From Prochlorococcus sp. AG-424-E20 (GTDB taxonomy: Bacteria > Cyanobacteriota > Cyanobacteriia > PCC-6307 > Cyanobiaceae): DNA of 49,089 nucleotides. The stretch is from positions 1 through 49,089 of the forward strand of contig QCND01000002.1 of NCBI GenBank assembly GCA_003213355.1, read 5' to 3'. Under the pieces are notes generated by a model. That model saw only the letters and a list, made by a program, of their open reading frames with translations, searched no databases and was not told where the DNA came from. Of this stretch, positions 38,011-48,600 are shown one piece after another. Position numbers and translations under genes: made by a program. Numbering within the stretch: position 1 is the stretch's first letter; each line of letters begins with the position of its first letter.

Positions 38011-38727
38011 ATGACTGAAGAAAAATCACATCCAAGCAAAGAGAGCATAGAGGAGTTCTTGGGGGCTTTTAAGATGGCTTCAGAAAGGAAACGACTCGGA
38101 TTGTTGAATGGTTTAGAGGGAAGGGTTGATGAGCTTCTAGGCCTTGGATCTGCCTTATTGTCTGATTTTGATCCTGATGCTTGTGACTGGGCCCCTGGTT
38201 TTATTTTGCAACTCATTCATAAGACTGATAAAGATTTCATAAGAAATACTCTCAATTGTGATGACCTTTCTTGGTTTGATTCCCCATCAGATGTTGGTTT
38301 TGATTATTCACCTCTTCAGCAATTTTTGTTAAACGAAAGCTATGAGGATGCTGACCGCTTTACAAGCTCGAAACTTAGAGAGCTTGCAGGTGAAAAGGCA
38401 GTAAAAAGAGGGTATGTTTATTTCTCTGAGGTTGAATCAATACCTTCGATTGATTTATCAACTTTGGATAAACTTTGGGTTGTTTATTCCAGAGGAAAAT
38501 TTGGCTTTACAGTTCAAGCGAAAATATTAGATTCATTAGGGGGAAGATATGACAAGCTTTGGCCTCGAATAGGTTGGAAAAAAGATGGTATATGGACTAG
38601 ATATCCAAAAGCATTTAATTGGTCAATTGATGCACCTAATGGTCACATGCCGTTGGTTAATCAACTGAGAGGAGTTCGTTTGATGGATGCGTTGCTAAAG
38701 CATCAAGGATTTAAAGTTAAATGCTAA
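38011..38727 (+). CDS. GUN4 domain protein
   Basis: LDKLWVVYSRGKFGFTVQAKILDSLGGRYDKLWPRIGWKKDGIWTRYPKAFNWSIDAPNGHMP. Confidence 0.9.
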   Translation: MTEEKSHPSKESIEEFLGAFKMASERKRLGLLNGLEGRVDELLGLGSALLSDFDPDACDWAPGFILQLIHKTDKDFIRNTLNCDDLSWFDSPSDVGFDYSPLQQFLLNESYEDADRFTSSKLRELAGEKAVKRGYVYFSEVESIPSIDLSTLDKLWVVYSRGKFGFTVQAKILDSLGGRYDKLWPRIGWKKDGIWTRYPKAFNWSIDAPNGHMPLVNQLRGVRLMDALLKHQGFKVKC

Positions 38728-38857
38728 CGATTTGATTATTTATGCTTAATTTTTTCTTGTAGAACACTTTTTATGACTTAAGTTGAAAATATGTTTTTAA
38801 CTTTCAGACTGATTTTTCGATCAGAAGATTAATTTACAAAGAATGTTTTAATTAATT

Positions 38858-39250
38858 GTGGATCCTTCTAAAAATTGGGCCGTATTTATTCATCCCTCTA
38901 CATTAAAACTAGCATCATTTGTTGAAACTCTTTTAGAGCCTGTAATTTGTAGAGAAACTGCAAAAAAGATTGAATTGGGATTGCATGAGGCTCTGGTTAA
39001 CGCAGTGGTTCATGGCAACTTGTCTAATCCTAATAAAGTTATTCGTGTTAGAAGAATTCTTACTCCCAACTGGATTATTTGGCAAATACAAGATGAAGGT
39101 TTAGGTATAGTTGAACATAAAAGGATAGGTTGTTTACCTTTAAAGATTGATGTTAATGGTGGAAGAGGAATTTATTTAATTTATAAGTGTTTTGACGATG
39201 TCAGATGGAGCAGGAAAGGGAATAGACTTCAGTTGTCAGTTAAGAAATAA
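38858..39250 (+). CDS. anti-sigma regulatory factor-like HATPase_c protein
   Basis: KIELGLHEALVNAVVHGNLSNPNKVIRV, QIQDEGLGI, GGRGIYLIYKCFDDVRW; GTG start. Confidence 0.85.
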   Translation: MDPSKNWAVFIHPSTLKLASFVETLLEPVICRETAKKIELGLHEALVNAVVHGNLSNPNKVIRVRRILTPNWIIWQIQDEGLGIVEHKRIGCLPLKIDVNGGRGIYLIYKCFDDVRWSRKGNRLQLSVKK

Positions 39251-39254
39251 GTCT

Positions 39255-39512
39255 TTAATGACTTTTACAACCCGTATCTTTTATTTCTTCTTTTATCCAC
39301 AATATTGCTTGATTCAGTAAGTCTTCTATTTCTGCATCATCTCCATCATTAATTAATTGTGAAATTGCCGAAATAATTAATTCAGCACTTCTTCTTTGTT
39401 TGTTTCCCCTGAATTTATGCCAGTTGTAATTATCAATGCTGATTTCATTATGGAGCTCTTTTGCAAGTAAGTGAATTTTTTCTGGCCAAATGTAGGTATT
39501 TTTTTTTAGCAT
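39255..39512 (-). CDS. conserved-looking small hypothetical protein
   Basis: 85-aa ORF with ATG start, acidic C-terminal helix. Confidence 0.6.
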   Translation of the reverse strand: MLKKNTYIWPEKIHLLAKELHNEISIDNYNWHKFRGNKQRRSAELIISAISQLINDGDDAEIEDLLNQAILWIKEEIKDTGCKSH

Positions 39513-39560
39513 AATAAGAAGAGTATGTGTGATTTTTTTGACATGATTTTTTCTATAAAA

Positions 39561-40622
39561 TTAAATTGGCTTGTTTGCTTTCCATACTTTAGTCATGAAG
39601 TGAGATTCAGAAGTTATAGATGAAAATCCACATTCTTCTAATCTTAAGTTTATGTTATCGACTATATAATCTCTGTAGTAAGGTTCATGAAATATTTTGT
39701 GAAAGTTTTCCATTATTGGAGTGAACTTTGGAGAATCTTCTATTTGAATAGAGTCTGCAAGAACAAGTGTTCCGCCAGGTTCTAACAATCTGAAGCATTC
39801 GTTCAAAACATTTTGGCGTGCATCTCTGGGAAGTTCGTGAAATAGGAAAACACAAGTTAATGCTTGAAAACTCGCTGATGCATAGGGCATTTTTTCTGCG
39901 TTTCCTTTGGTCAGTTGAACAAGATCACCACTTCTGGAACTTAGATATTTGCTTGCTTGCTTCAGGTATGAGCCTGATAAATCAAGACCATAAAGTTCAA
40001 CTTGTGGCAATGCACTTTGTATTTGCTGTAATGTTCTTCCCGTTCCTGTAGCGACGTCTAAAACCTTTACTTTCTTCGAGCCTTCAGATAAATACTTTTT
40101 CAGACCTCTTTTTAAAGGAGATAAAACTCTTCTTCTCATAGAATCGGCAGTCCCATTGAAAAGAATTTCAACTTGTAAGTCATAAATTTCAGCAGAATGA
40201 TCACTTAGGTAACCATCTGTTTGGTGATGGAAATTCTGTAAATAGTAGTCAGGGTAATCTTCTTCATTTACAATTTTTGGGATTTCTCTGGTTTTATTTT
40301 TTCTTCGCCTCTGCCAAGTTTGTGGCATGTCTAGCCAAACCAAGGGGTATTTCTTTGCCCATTCAAACCATGGAGCTTCGAAAAGTTGTGATTTAGGGTA
40401 AACGCCTGACTCTGCTTCTCTCCAATCAATATTCTCTAGATTTTCCATTGATCTTCTAACTTCTTTAATTAGATCTTGATTGATTGGAAAATTTTCCGGG
40501 ACGGCTCCAGGTGCAAACACCTCCATTAACTTTGTACTCAACTCTTTATGCGCTAACCCAGCAAGCGTTTTACCTTGTTGAAGAGTATGATACGCAATTT
40601 TTTTAAGGTTTGGCGCTGCCAT
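39561..40622 (-). CDS. class I SAM-dependent methyltransferase
   Basis: VKVLDVATGTGRTLQQIQ, LYGLDLSGSYL, GNAEKMPYASASFQALTCVFLFHELP. Confidence 0.88.
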   Translation of the reverse strand: MAAPNLKKIAYHTLQQGKTLAGLAHKELSTKLMEVFAPGAVPENFPINQDLIKEVRRSMENLENIDWREAESGVYPKSQLFEAPWFEWAKKYPLVWLDMPQTWQRRRKNKTREIPKIVNEEDYPDYYLQNFHHQTDGYLSDHSAEIYDLQVEILFNGTADSMRRRVLSPLKRGLKKYLSEGSKKVKVLDVATGTGRTLQQIQSALPQVELYGLDLSGSYLKQASKYLSSRSGDLVQLTKGNAEKMPYASASFQALTCVFLFHELPRDARQNVLNECFRLLEPGGTLVLADSIQIEDSPKFTPIMENFHKIFHEPYYRDYIVDNINLRLEECGFSSITSESHFMTKVWKANKPI

Positions 40623-40690
40623 GAACCAAGTTACTTATTCCTCTATTATCTAACAGATTTGATTGATTAGTGACGAGTTAGCTAAAAAAA

Positions 40691-40727
40691 AATTAAGGTC
40701 TATGCATATTTTGCATAGACCTTAATT
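40691..40727 (-). terminator. glnA intrinsic terminator
   Basis: Perfect 16-bp stem AATTAAGGTCTATGCA-tattt-TGCATAGACCTTAATT; T-rich run on the minus strand (plus-strand aaaaaaaaa just before it). Confidence 0.8.
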
Positions 40728-40759
40728 CTGTATCCTTAAAATTATTAGAGGAATTTATT

Positions 40760-42181
40760 TTAAGCGTCGTAGTACATGGTGAATTCATGAGGATGAGGCC
40801 TTTGTCTTAGCTGTTGAACTTCTTCGTATTTAAGTTCTATCCAGTTATTAATGAAATCTTCTGTAAATACTCCCCCTTCAGTTAAATATTTGCTGTCACT
40901 TTTTAATGCCTCTAATGCATCGTTCAATGAAGAGGGGACAGTATCTATTTTTGATAATTCCTCTGAAGGAAGCTCAAAAAGGTCAACGTCAACTCCATCT
41001 CCAGGATCAATTTGATTTTTGATTCCATCGATACCTGCCATCATCATTGCTGAAAAAGCGATGTAAGGGTTAGCTAATGCGTCACCTGATCTAAATTCAA
41101 GTCTCTTTGCTTTTGGACTTGGTCCAGTCAAAGGTATTCTTACAGCAGCTGATCGATTACCCTGTGAATAAACAAGATTAACAGGTGCCTCGAATCCTGG
41201 TACCAATCTTTTGTAACTATTGGTAGTTGGATTTGTAAAAGCAAGGAAGGATGGTGCATGTTTGAGTATTCCACCGATATACCATTTAGCCGTTTGAGAT
41301 AAATTAGCGTAAGTACCTTCTCCATAAAATAAAGGTTGACCGCCTTTCCAAAGACTTTGATGAACATGCATTCCTGTTCCATTATCATTGAAGACTGGCT
41401 TGGGCATGAAAGTTGCAGTTTTCCCATATTTCTTTGCTACGTTTCTGACGATGTATTTGTAAATCATTACATTGTCAGCTGCGTTGATTAGGGGAGCAAA
41501 TTTCATCCCTAATTCATGTTGACCAGCTCCTGCTACTTCATGGTGATGTTTCTCAATGGGTATTCCTAACTCACCCATCAGTAGGAGCATCTCTGACCTC
41601 ATGTCTTGGGCTGTGTCATTAGGTGAAACAGGGAAATATCCTTCTTTTAGTTGAATTTTGTACCCAAGGTTTCCTCCTTCTTCTTCTCTCCCTGTATTCC
41701 AGGGGGCTTCTATGGTGTCAACACTATAAAAGCTACTACCTTCTCCTGAATTGTAACGGACATCATCAAAAATAAAGAATTCTGGTTCAGGACCAAAAAA
41801 TGCAGCATCTGCAACACTAGTGCTTCCTAAATAATCCAAAGCCTTTTGTGCCAAAGCTCTTGGACATCTGGCATACGGCTCTCCACTCCTTGGCTCCTGA
41901 ATTGAGCAAATCAAACTAAGAGTTTTGTGATGGTAAAAAGGGTCTATCCAGCTCGTTGATGGATCTGGAACCATTGCCATATCAGATTCGTTTATGGCTT
42001 TCCAACCGCGAATAGAAGAACCATCAAAGGCAAGCCCTTCTGTAAAAGAGCTTTCTTCAATTAGATCTGAAGCTACCGTTAAATGTTGCCACTTACCATG
42101 CAAGTCAGCGAATTTTAAATCTATTAGCTGAATGCCCTCATCCTTAATTTGACGAAGAACATCTTGAGAGGTCTTGCTCAT
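40760..42181 (-). CDS. glnA: type I glutamine synthetase
   Basis: [60 protein letters not shown]. Confidence 0.98.
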   Translation of the reverse strand: MSKTSQDVLRQIKDEGIQLIDLKFADLHGKWQHLTVASDLIEESSFTEGLAFDGSSIRGWKAINESDMAMVPDPSTSWIDPFYHHKTLSLICSIQEPRSGEPYARCPRALAQKALDYLGSTSVADAAFFGPEPEFFIFDDVRYNSGEGSSFYSVDTIEAPWNTGREEEGGNLGYKIQLKEGYFPVSPNDTAQDMRSEMLLLMGELGIPIEKHHHEVAGAGQHELGMKFAPLINAADNVMIYKYIVRNVAKKYGKTATFMPKPVFNDNGTGMHVHQSLWKGGQPLFYGEGTYANLSQTAKWYIGGILKHAPSFLAFTNPTTNSYKRLVPGFEAPVNLVYSQGNRSAAVRIPLTGPSPKAKRLEFRSGDALANPYIAFSAMMMAGIDGIKNQIDPGDGVDVDLFELPSEELSKIDTVPSSLNDALEALKSDSKYLTEGGVFTEDFINNWIELKYEEVQQLRQRPHPHEFTMYYDA

Positions 42182-42406
42182 GATGAATTTGATTTACAAC
42201 AGATATACTTAATTATGAACGTAATAAGCGATCGTATCTCTTTTTGTATTAAGAAGCACTTTTTTTAGACTTTTAACGGAAAACTTTGATTACTTTTTCT
42301 CTTTTTTGGCAAATCTAGCAAATTCCTATTGCAATCCCTAAAAAAAACACCCCGACTTTGCCTATCGCCTTTTAGGCTCGTAATAGATATAAACTGATCT
42401 GTTTTC

Positions 42407-43567
42407 TTGGCCACTCAAATTCTTCCTTCTGTTGATAATCAACATCGTAAAGATTTTGGTCCAACTGTTTCTCCTGAAAGGTTATTGCTTGGGCCAGGCC
42501 CATCTAATGCAGATCCTGCTGTTTTGAAAGCGCTCTCTCAGCCTCCCATTGGACATTTAGATCCTTTTTATGTGGACTTGATGAGTGAGGTTCAAGAGTT
42601 GCTTAGATATGCTTGGCAAACTAGCAATCGATTAACACTTCCAATGAGTGGAACAGGAAGTGCCGCAATGGAGGCAACATTAGCAAATGTCGTTGAGCCA
42701 GAAGATACGGTTTTAGTTGCTATCAAAGGATATTTTGGACATCGACTTGCGGATATGGCCGGTCGATATAAGGCAAATGTTGAAAGCATTCAGAAAGAAT
42801 GGGGTAATGCATTTTCACTTGAGGAAATCGAAGATGCTCTGAAAAAATATAACCCAGCTGTTTTAGCTATTGTTCATGCCGAAACCTCAACTGGTGTATG
42901 TCAACCCATGGATGGGATTGGTGATTTATGCAGAAAATATAATTGTTTACTTCTTGTAGACACAGTAACTTCTTTGGGTGGCGTTCCTCTTTATTTGGAT
43001 GAATGGAAAATTGATTTAGCTTACAGTTGCAGTCAGAAAGGATTAAGTTGCCCTCCAGGGCTAGGTCCTTTTTCAATGAATGAAAGAGCCGAAAATAAAA
43101 TGTCTAATAGAAAAGATAAAGTTCCCAATTGGTATTTAGATGTCTCTTTGCTTAATAAATATTGGGGAAGTGATCGTGTATATCATCATACGGCTCCCGT
43201 AAATATGAATTTTGGTATTCGTGAAGCGCTTAGATTATTAGCGGAAGAAGGATTAGAAGACTCTTGGGATAGACACAGTAAAAATGCAAAATTGCTTTGG
43301 AATTCGTTAGAAAACATTGGTTTAGAATTACATGTTAAAGAAGAATTACGCTTACCTACCCTAACAACAGTGAAAATACCTGAGGATGTTGATGGTAAGG
43401 CATTTACTAAGCATTTGCTAAATAATTTTGGAGTTGAGATAGGTGGAGGCTTAGGCGATCTGGCTGGAAAAGTATGGAGAATTGGTTTGATGGGATATAA
43501 CTCCACCTCTGCAAATGTAGATAAGATAATAAATATTTTTGAAACTGAATTACCTAAGTTTAGATAA
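42407..43567 (+). CDS. alanine-glyoxylate / serine-pyruvate aminotransferase family
   Basis: LLLGPGPSNADPAVLKAL, GTGSAAMEATLANV, VDTVTSLGGVPL, SCSQKGLSCPPGLGPF. Confidence 0.9.
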   Translation: MATQILPSVDNQHRKDFGPTVSPERLLLGPGPSNADPAVLKALSQPPIGHLDPFYVDLMSEVQELLRYAWQTSNRLTLPMSGTGSAAMEATLANVVEPEDTVLVAIKGYFGHRLADMAGRYKANVESIQKEWGNAFSLEEIEDALKKYNPAVLAIVHAETSTGVCQPMDGIGDLCRKYNCLLLVDTVTSLGGVPLYLDEWKIDLAYSCSQKGLSCPPGLGPFSMNERAENKMSNRKDKVPNWYLDVSLLNKYWGSDRVYHHTAPVNMNFGIREALRLLAEEGLEDSWDRHSKNAKLLWNSLENIGLELHVKEELRLPTLTTVKIPEDVDGKAFTKHLLNNFGVEIGGGLGDLAGKVWRIGLMGYNSTSANVDKIINIFETELPKFR

Positions 43568-44089
43568 CAAATTTTCTCTAGCTAGTAATCTTTTATCTTT
43601 AAACCAATCAACGATAATCTTCCTAGATTCTTCTTCCATTATTCCTCTTTCAATTAACATGTTGTGATGGGCACTTTTATGTTCCGCTAGATTTATAGTT
43701 CCACCTAGCGCGCCTCTCTTTGGATCTGCAGATCCATAGATAATCTTACCCATCCTTGCTTGTATTAATGCCCCTGCGCACATGGGACATGGCTCTAGAT
43801 TTACTATCAAAGTACAGTCATTAAATCTCCAATCATTTTTAATCCAAGAAGCTTGGCGAAGCGCTACTAACTCGGCATGACCTAAAGGATCTTTCATTGA
43901 TTCTCTCCTATTACCCCCATAGCCAATACACCTCCCTTTTTTGTCGAGAATAACGGCAGCAATAGGAACCTCCCCTTTCTCGCCTACAAGTCTTGCTTTC
44001 GTTAGCAACCTTGTCATCCAATTTATTTTTTCTTTCTGGTTCAGACCGATTGGTTTTGACAATGTTTTAGATGTTTGGTGAACTATCAA
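43550..44089 (-). CDS. tadA: tRNA-specific adenosine deaminase
   Basis: GHAELVALRQA and NLEPCPMCAGALIQARMGKIIYGS zinc deaminase motifs; start codon uncertain. Confidence 0.9.
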   Translation of the reverse strand: MIVHQTSKTLSKPIGLNQKEKINWMTRLLTKARLVGEKGEVPIAAVILDKKGRCIGYGGNRRESMKDPLGHAELVALRQASWIKNDWRFNDCTLIVNLEPCPMCAGALIQARMGKIIYGSADPKRGALGGTINLAEHKSAHHNMLIERGIMEEESRKIIVDWFKDKRLLARENLLSKLR

Positions 44090-44168
44090 ATAAAATGTTT
44101 ATCTAGAGATTAATCATTTTTTGGTTTGAACTGGATCACCCAATACTACAAATAGAGTTTTCTTTTCT

Positions 44169-45539
44169 TTGGACCCTTTCGCATCGCCTCAAAATTTAGA
44201 TAAAGAACTGCGTTCTTTACTTGTTCAAGCCTCAAGTAATCTTTGTGATTGGTTTGCTGAATCAGCAAGTCAAGGTCCAATTCCTGATTCATTTAAGTTG
44301 CCAGAGGTCTATCCAGCAAAAGAGGGAGTTTCTAATGAAGTTTTACTGAGCGAACTTCAATTACTAATGGATGGTTCCTATCGACCATCGCATCCAGGAT
44401 CTCTTGCTCATTTGGACCCACCTCCTTTATCAGCTTCAATAGTAGGAGAACTAATTTGTGCAGGTTTAAATAATAATCTTTTAGCCCATGAGTTATCCCC
44501 AAGCTTGTCTTCCTTGGAAAGAAACCTATGTAAATGGTTTTGTAACAAGCTTGGTCTTGGTGATTTGTCTGGAGGTGTAGCGGCTAGCGGCGGAAGTTTG
44601 AGTAATTTAATGGCTTTAGTAATGGCAAGAAATATTTCTGGGCTAGAAACTGATCCTAAGGCTGTTTTTTTTGCAAGTCATGATTGTCATGTTTCATTCT
44701 CAAAAGCTTTTAGGATTATGGGGCTGAAACAGGAATCTCTACAAAAAGTTTCTACAGATGAAAATGGTGCATTGAATATTTCTAGTTTACGAAAAAGTTT
44801 AAGTAAAATAAAATCTCAGGGAAAGAAATGCTTTGCTGTCGTAGCAACAGCTGGAACTACTGTGAGAGGGGCTATTGATCCACTTTCTGAGATCGCTAGG
44901 TTTTGTAAAAAAGAGAATGTTTGGCTTCATGTTGATGGCGCAATTGGCGGCATTTATGGTTTATCAGAAATGACTTCAGAAATTGTTCAAGGCTTGGGTT
45001 TCGCTGACTCTTTAACTATTAATCCACAGAAATTATTAGGAATCCCAAAAACTTCTTCTTTATTACTCGTCGCCAATAAAAAGCATCTTTCTTCTACATT
45101 TTCAACGGGACTACCTTATGCCGAACCAATTACAGGAAATGACTTTCATGGAGGAGAACTTGGAATTCAAGGTACTAGATCCGCCGAGACATTGAAATTG
45201 TGGATTGGATTAAGACAATTAGGTGAAGAGGGTATTGAGAAAATACTTTTGGGCTCAATTAAAAGAAGATGTTATTTAGAATCAATAATTGATCAATCAA
45301 AATTTAAAATAATATCTGGGCCTCTTCATCTTTTAGCTTTTACACCTATTAATTATAATTCTTCTCAAGCATCCGATTGGTCTCTAAAAACAAGAAACTC
45401 ATTGTTAGCTAATAAGTTTATGCTCTCTAGGCCAATGTATGGAGATAGATATTATTTAAAAGCTGTTATGGGGAACCCTAATACTAAATTTGATGATTTA
45501 AAAATGTTGGCTAATCTTATTAATCATTCAATTAGTTGA
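44169..45539 (+). CDS. PLP-dependent group II decarboxylase
   Basis: GGVAASGGSLSNLMALVMAR, ATAGTTVRGAIDPLSEIA, HVDGAIGGIYGLS, NPQKLLGIPKTSSLLLV. Confidence 0.88.
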   Translation: MDPFASPQNLDKELRSLLVQASSNLCDWFAESASQGPIPDSFKLPEVYPAKEGVSNEVLLSELQLLMDGSYRPSHPGSLAHLDPPPLSASIVGELICAGLNNNLLAHELSPSLSSLERNLCKWFCNKLGLGDLSGGVAASGGSLSNLMALVMARNISGLETDPKAVFFASHDCHVSFSKAFRIMGLKQESLQKVSTDENGALNISSLRKSLSKIKSQGKKCFAVVATAGTTVRGAIDPLSEIARFCKKENVWLHVDGAIGGIYGLSEMTSEIVQGLGFADSLTINPQKLLGIPKTSSLLLVANKKHLSSTFSTGLPYAEPITGNDFHGGELGIQGTRSAETLKLWIGLRQLGEEGIEKILLGSIKRRCYLESIIDQSKFKIISGPLHLLAFTPINYNSSQASDWSLKTRNSLLANKFMLSRPMYGDRYYLKAVMGNPNTKFDDLKMLANLINHSIS

Positions 45540-45546
45540 ATCTAAT

Positions 45547-45738
45547 ATGAATAAGGATTTTTTTAATAAAAAAAATATATTGGCTTTAATAACAGCTTTA
45601 ATATCAATTTTGGTTGGCCTGATTTATTTAGCATTAGTTTTTGCTTTAGATTTTAGAGGACCGATGAGTCCCCCTCCTTCGGAGGCCTTGATCTCGGTGG
45701 TAGCTTTTTCAAATTCTTTTCAACTATCGGATCAATAA
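45547..45738 (+). CDS. small single-TM hypothetical protein
   Basis: ILALITALISILVGLIYLALVFALDFRGPMSPPPSEAL; overlaps the 3' end of the convergent GTPase gene. Confidence 0.55.
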   Translation: MNKDFFNKKNILALITALISILVGLIYLALVFALDFRGPMSPPPSEALISVVAFSNSFQLSDQ

Positions 45739-47206
45739 CTCTCTCATAAGCTCTCCGAATAAAACTTTTAAAATATTCCTCCCTTTTGTTTAAGTTGTAG
45801 TGATATTCAACAACTTCTTGTATTCCTCCATCTCCCCAGTCTTGATCTTGTTGGAAATAAGTAATGAAACTTGCTCCAGCAATCCTAGTAAGCCAAGATA
45901 CACTAATACCTTGAATTACTTTGCTAATAACTAATGTTGGTAGTGATAAACTTAATGTTGAACTTATTAGAGAAACTCCACCTTTAACTATACCCATAGT
46001 TGCAAGTATTTTTCCTACCGAAAGCGCTAAATTCTTTGCCCTTTCATTTGTAAGTTTAACTCCATGTATTTTAGCTATTTCTATTACCATTTGTGCATTT
46101 ACAGCCGCTGCAGCGATCATATCTAAGACAGGAACTGGAGTTAGTATTAATGCACCGCTGCTGAGCCACCCATACTTATCTATACATTTTTTAGCAGATT
46201 GAGTTCTTTGTTTGATTAATAAATTTTTCCCTTCTTTTCCAATATTGCTGCATTGAAGTAATATATTATCCGCAATTAATTCTTCACCTTCTTCATGAAG
46301 GATATTTGCTAATCTTCTAATTAAACTATTGATTTCAGGGGCTGGTTGATAAGGCTTTTTGCCAGGGATTGCAATTGTCTGAGGTGATGCTGATGTACAA
46401 ATAATGTCATTTGGACCAATAAAATCATTACATCTAGAATTTAGTATCTCAATTAATCTTTTTTCTTCACTTTCTCCCCTTAAATCTATTTTATTTAGTA
46501 CAAGTAAAAGTCTTTTTCCTAATTTTGACAAACTCCTAATTGTTCTTGTTTCTTCAGAACGTAAATCACCTTCAATTACTACCAACATTAAATCAGATTT
46601 ACGTGCTTCTATTAACGCACTTTTCTCCCTCTCTCTACCCCCTCTCCCAGCTTCTAGTATGCCGGGAGTGTCAATTATTCTTATTCCTCTTGTAAGTCCT
46701 TTAAGTTTCAGTCGGAAGGTTTCTTTCCCTCTCGTTGATCCCATCTCAGGACTAACTTTACCTACTATTTTTTTTAATAGGGCTCTTATTAATGATGTCT
46801 TACCGCTTGAGCCAATTCCAAAAACTACTAAAACAATATCTCCTCTATCTAACTCTAATGAAACCCTATCCTTTTCATCCTTTAAGGCCTTGGCCTTGAC
46901 TTTGTCATTGATTAATGTGATTAAATGATCAATACTTTTTAATGATTTATCTGCGGCTTCTTTTTTGCTAATTAGCGATAAATCTAATGATTTCTTCTCA
47001 TCCTTTATTTTAAATATTGATCTTAGACTATTTTGTAACCGGTCTATTTTTTTTGTATAACTTAAACCACCTATTATTAATACTGTAATTAATATGGCAG
47101 GTATATTTATCAATCTAATTATTGCTCCGACCAGACCTATAATTATCAAGCTAATAAAAATTATCAATACATAAAATATTATTTTCTTAGAGTTATGGAT
47201 TTTCAT
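45653..47206 (-). CDS. Era-like GTPase with C-terminal DUF697-type membrane domain
   Basis: VFGIGSSGKTSLI, RIIDTPGILEAGRGG, LVLNKIDLRG; later hydrophobic segment. Confidence 0.9.
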   Translation of the reverse strand: MKIHNSKKIIFYVLIIFISLIIIGLVGAIIRLINIPAILITVLIIGGLSYTKKIDRLQNSLRSIFKIKDEKKSLDLSLISKKEAADKSLKSIDHLITLINDKVKAKALKDEKDRVSLELDRGDIVLVVFGIGSSGKTSLIRALLKKIVGKVSPEMGSTRGKETFRLKLKGLTRGIRIIDTPGILEAGRGGREREKSALIEARKSDLMLVVIEGDLRSEETRTIRSLSKLGKRLLLVLNKIDLRGESEEKRLIEILNSRCNDFIGPNDIICTSASPQTIAIPGKKPYQPAPEINSLIRRLANILHEEGEELIADNILLQCSNIGKEGKNLLIKQRTQSAKKCIDKYGWLSSGALILTPVPVLDMIAAAAVNAQMVIEIAKIHGVKLTNERAKNLALSVGKILATMGIVKGGVSLISSTLSLSLPTLVISKVIQGISVSWLTRIAGASFITYFQQDQDWGDGGIQEVVEYHYNLNKREEYFKSFIRRAYERVIDPIVEKNLKKLPPRSRPPKEGDSSVL

Positions 47207-47224
47207 TTGTTAATTACCATCCAT

Positions 47225-47707
47225 TTAATACTTTAATTTTGATTTGTCTTTGGTTTTAATTATATCAATTATAAAACAAAATATAGCAATGTTTATTGCT
47301 ATATCTGCTACGTTAAAAATAGGGAAATTAATTGGAACAAGATCTAAAAAATCAAGAACATAACCTTTGAATAATCTATCAATTCCATTACCTAAAGTAC
47401 CACCTAAGAGATAGGCAAGTCCATTCAAATTCCAATAAGATCTTGGCGGAAATCTTATTATAACGGTGATTAATAATAATGAGGCCAGAATACTTATAAT
47501 AGTAAGAAGGCTTGTGGAATTGCTTAGAAGACTAAATGCAGCTCCTCTGTTTTTTACTAGGGTGAAATTTAATAAATTAGGAATAATATTTTGAGATCTT
47601 TCAAATCCTAATGTATTTAATATCAAGAACTTACTGACTTGATCTAATAAAACAATATAAAAAGAGTAAGTGATGACATTAATACTTTTTCTGTTAATTA
47701 AAGTCAT
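47225..47707 (-). CDS. lspA: lipoprotein signal peptidase (signal peptidase II)
   Basis: LLDQVSKFLI, VKNRGAAFSLLS, GTLGNGIDRLFKGYVLDFLDL, FNVADIAIN; start set at internal ATG overlapping bioY stop. Confidence 0.93.
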   Translation of the reverse strand: MTLINRKSINVITYSFYIVLLDQVSKFLILNTLGFERSQNIIPNLLNFTLVKNRGAAFSLLSNSTSLLTIISILASLLLITVIIRFPPRSYWNLNGLAYLLGGTLGNGIDRLFKGYVLDFLDLVPINFPIFNVADIAINIAIFCFIIDIIKTKDKSKLKY

Positions 47708-48276
47708 TTTATTATTAAGACTCTTCTTAAGAATATAGATAATAGACTTATTGGTATGCATAGTAATAGTTGAGTTGGGAAAGGTATAAAAGTATTTATT
47801 AAAATAAGATCGGATAAATTTTCTAACCAATTCCCAAATACTTTACCAATAATTAGATAAATTATACCTATGATATGCACAACACATAATGACATGCCAG
47901 TATAAAATGAATAATTAATTAAATTAGCTTTGGTATCTTTTTTAGCTAATAAACCACATAGCCATGCTGCAGGAATAAATCCTAACAAGTACCCAAATTC
48001 ATGAGTTAAGATATAACCAACACTACCTCCTCCATGAAAAACAGGTAAATAGAATAAACCTATAATTAGATAGGAAATTGCAGAAATTGTTCCTACTTGG
48101 GGTCCGCAAAGCAGTGAAGTCAAAAGAACCCCTTGGATTTGCCAATTGCTTTGTAGTGGAATAATTGAGAGAGACAGGTCTTCTTGGGGGTAAATTATTG
48201 ATGACGGTATCATTGAGCATATTATGATTAGCATTACGCCTGTTATTGCCTGTACCCAGCTTGTTAATTTGTGCAA
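47704..48276 (-). CDS. bioY: biotin transporter BioY (ECF S component)
   Basis: SNWQIQGVLLTSLLCGPQVGTISAISYLIIGLFYLPVFHGGGSVGYILTHEFGYLLGFIPAAWLCG. Confidence 0.9.
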   Translation of the reverse strand: MHKLTSWVQAITGVMLIIICSMIPSSIIYPQEDLSLSIIPLQSNWQIQGVLLTSLLCGPQVGTISAISYLIIGLFYLPVFHGGGSVGYILTHEFGYLLGFIPAAWLCGLLAKKDTKANLINYSFYTGMSLCVVHIIGIIYLIIGKVFGNWLENLSDLILINTFIPFPTQLLLCIPISLLSIFLRRVLIIK

Positions 48277-48360
48277 TTAATTTAATTAGCTGTTCTCATT
48301 CATTATTATTTACAAATTGACTGATATGTCAATATTATTATCTAGAACTATTTAGTCATA

Positions 48361-48582
48361 ATGAAATTATCAGTTGGAGAAAAAGTATCCTTACAAGTTC
48401 CTCTACCATATTTAAAGACAGCTGATCCAATATCAATGCTAAGACCTCCAGACTTAGTCTCTCTTGATGAAGTTGGAGTAATTATTGGAATAAGAGCTAA
48501 TGATTTATTAGAAGTTAAATTTAGAAGGGGTAATTTCTTGATTCCTTCTGAAAGACTTAAGATTTTGGGGGCAGATGACTAA
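48361..48582 (+). CDS. sipA: DUF3148 / SipA-like regulatory protein
   Basis: VGEKVSLQVPLPYLKTADPISMLRPPDLVSLDEVGVIIGIRANDLLEVKFRRGNFLIPSERL. Confidence 0.83.
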   Translation: MKLSVGEKVSLQVPLPYLKTADPISMLRPPDLVSLDEVGVIIGIRANDLLEVKFRRGNFLIPSERLKILGADD

Positions 48583-48600
48583 CTATTCAATCTTACTTGA

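Noticed and set aside
42194-42207. Possible NtcA site upstream of glnA
   Set aside because: Best match reads GTA-N8-GTA on the minus strand, not GTA-N8-TAC, and lies too close to the ATG
42182-42406. Glutamine riboswitch upstream of glnA
   Set aside because: I could not find the conserved glnA-RNA core in the leader by eye
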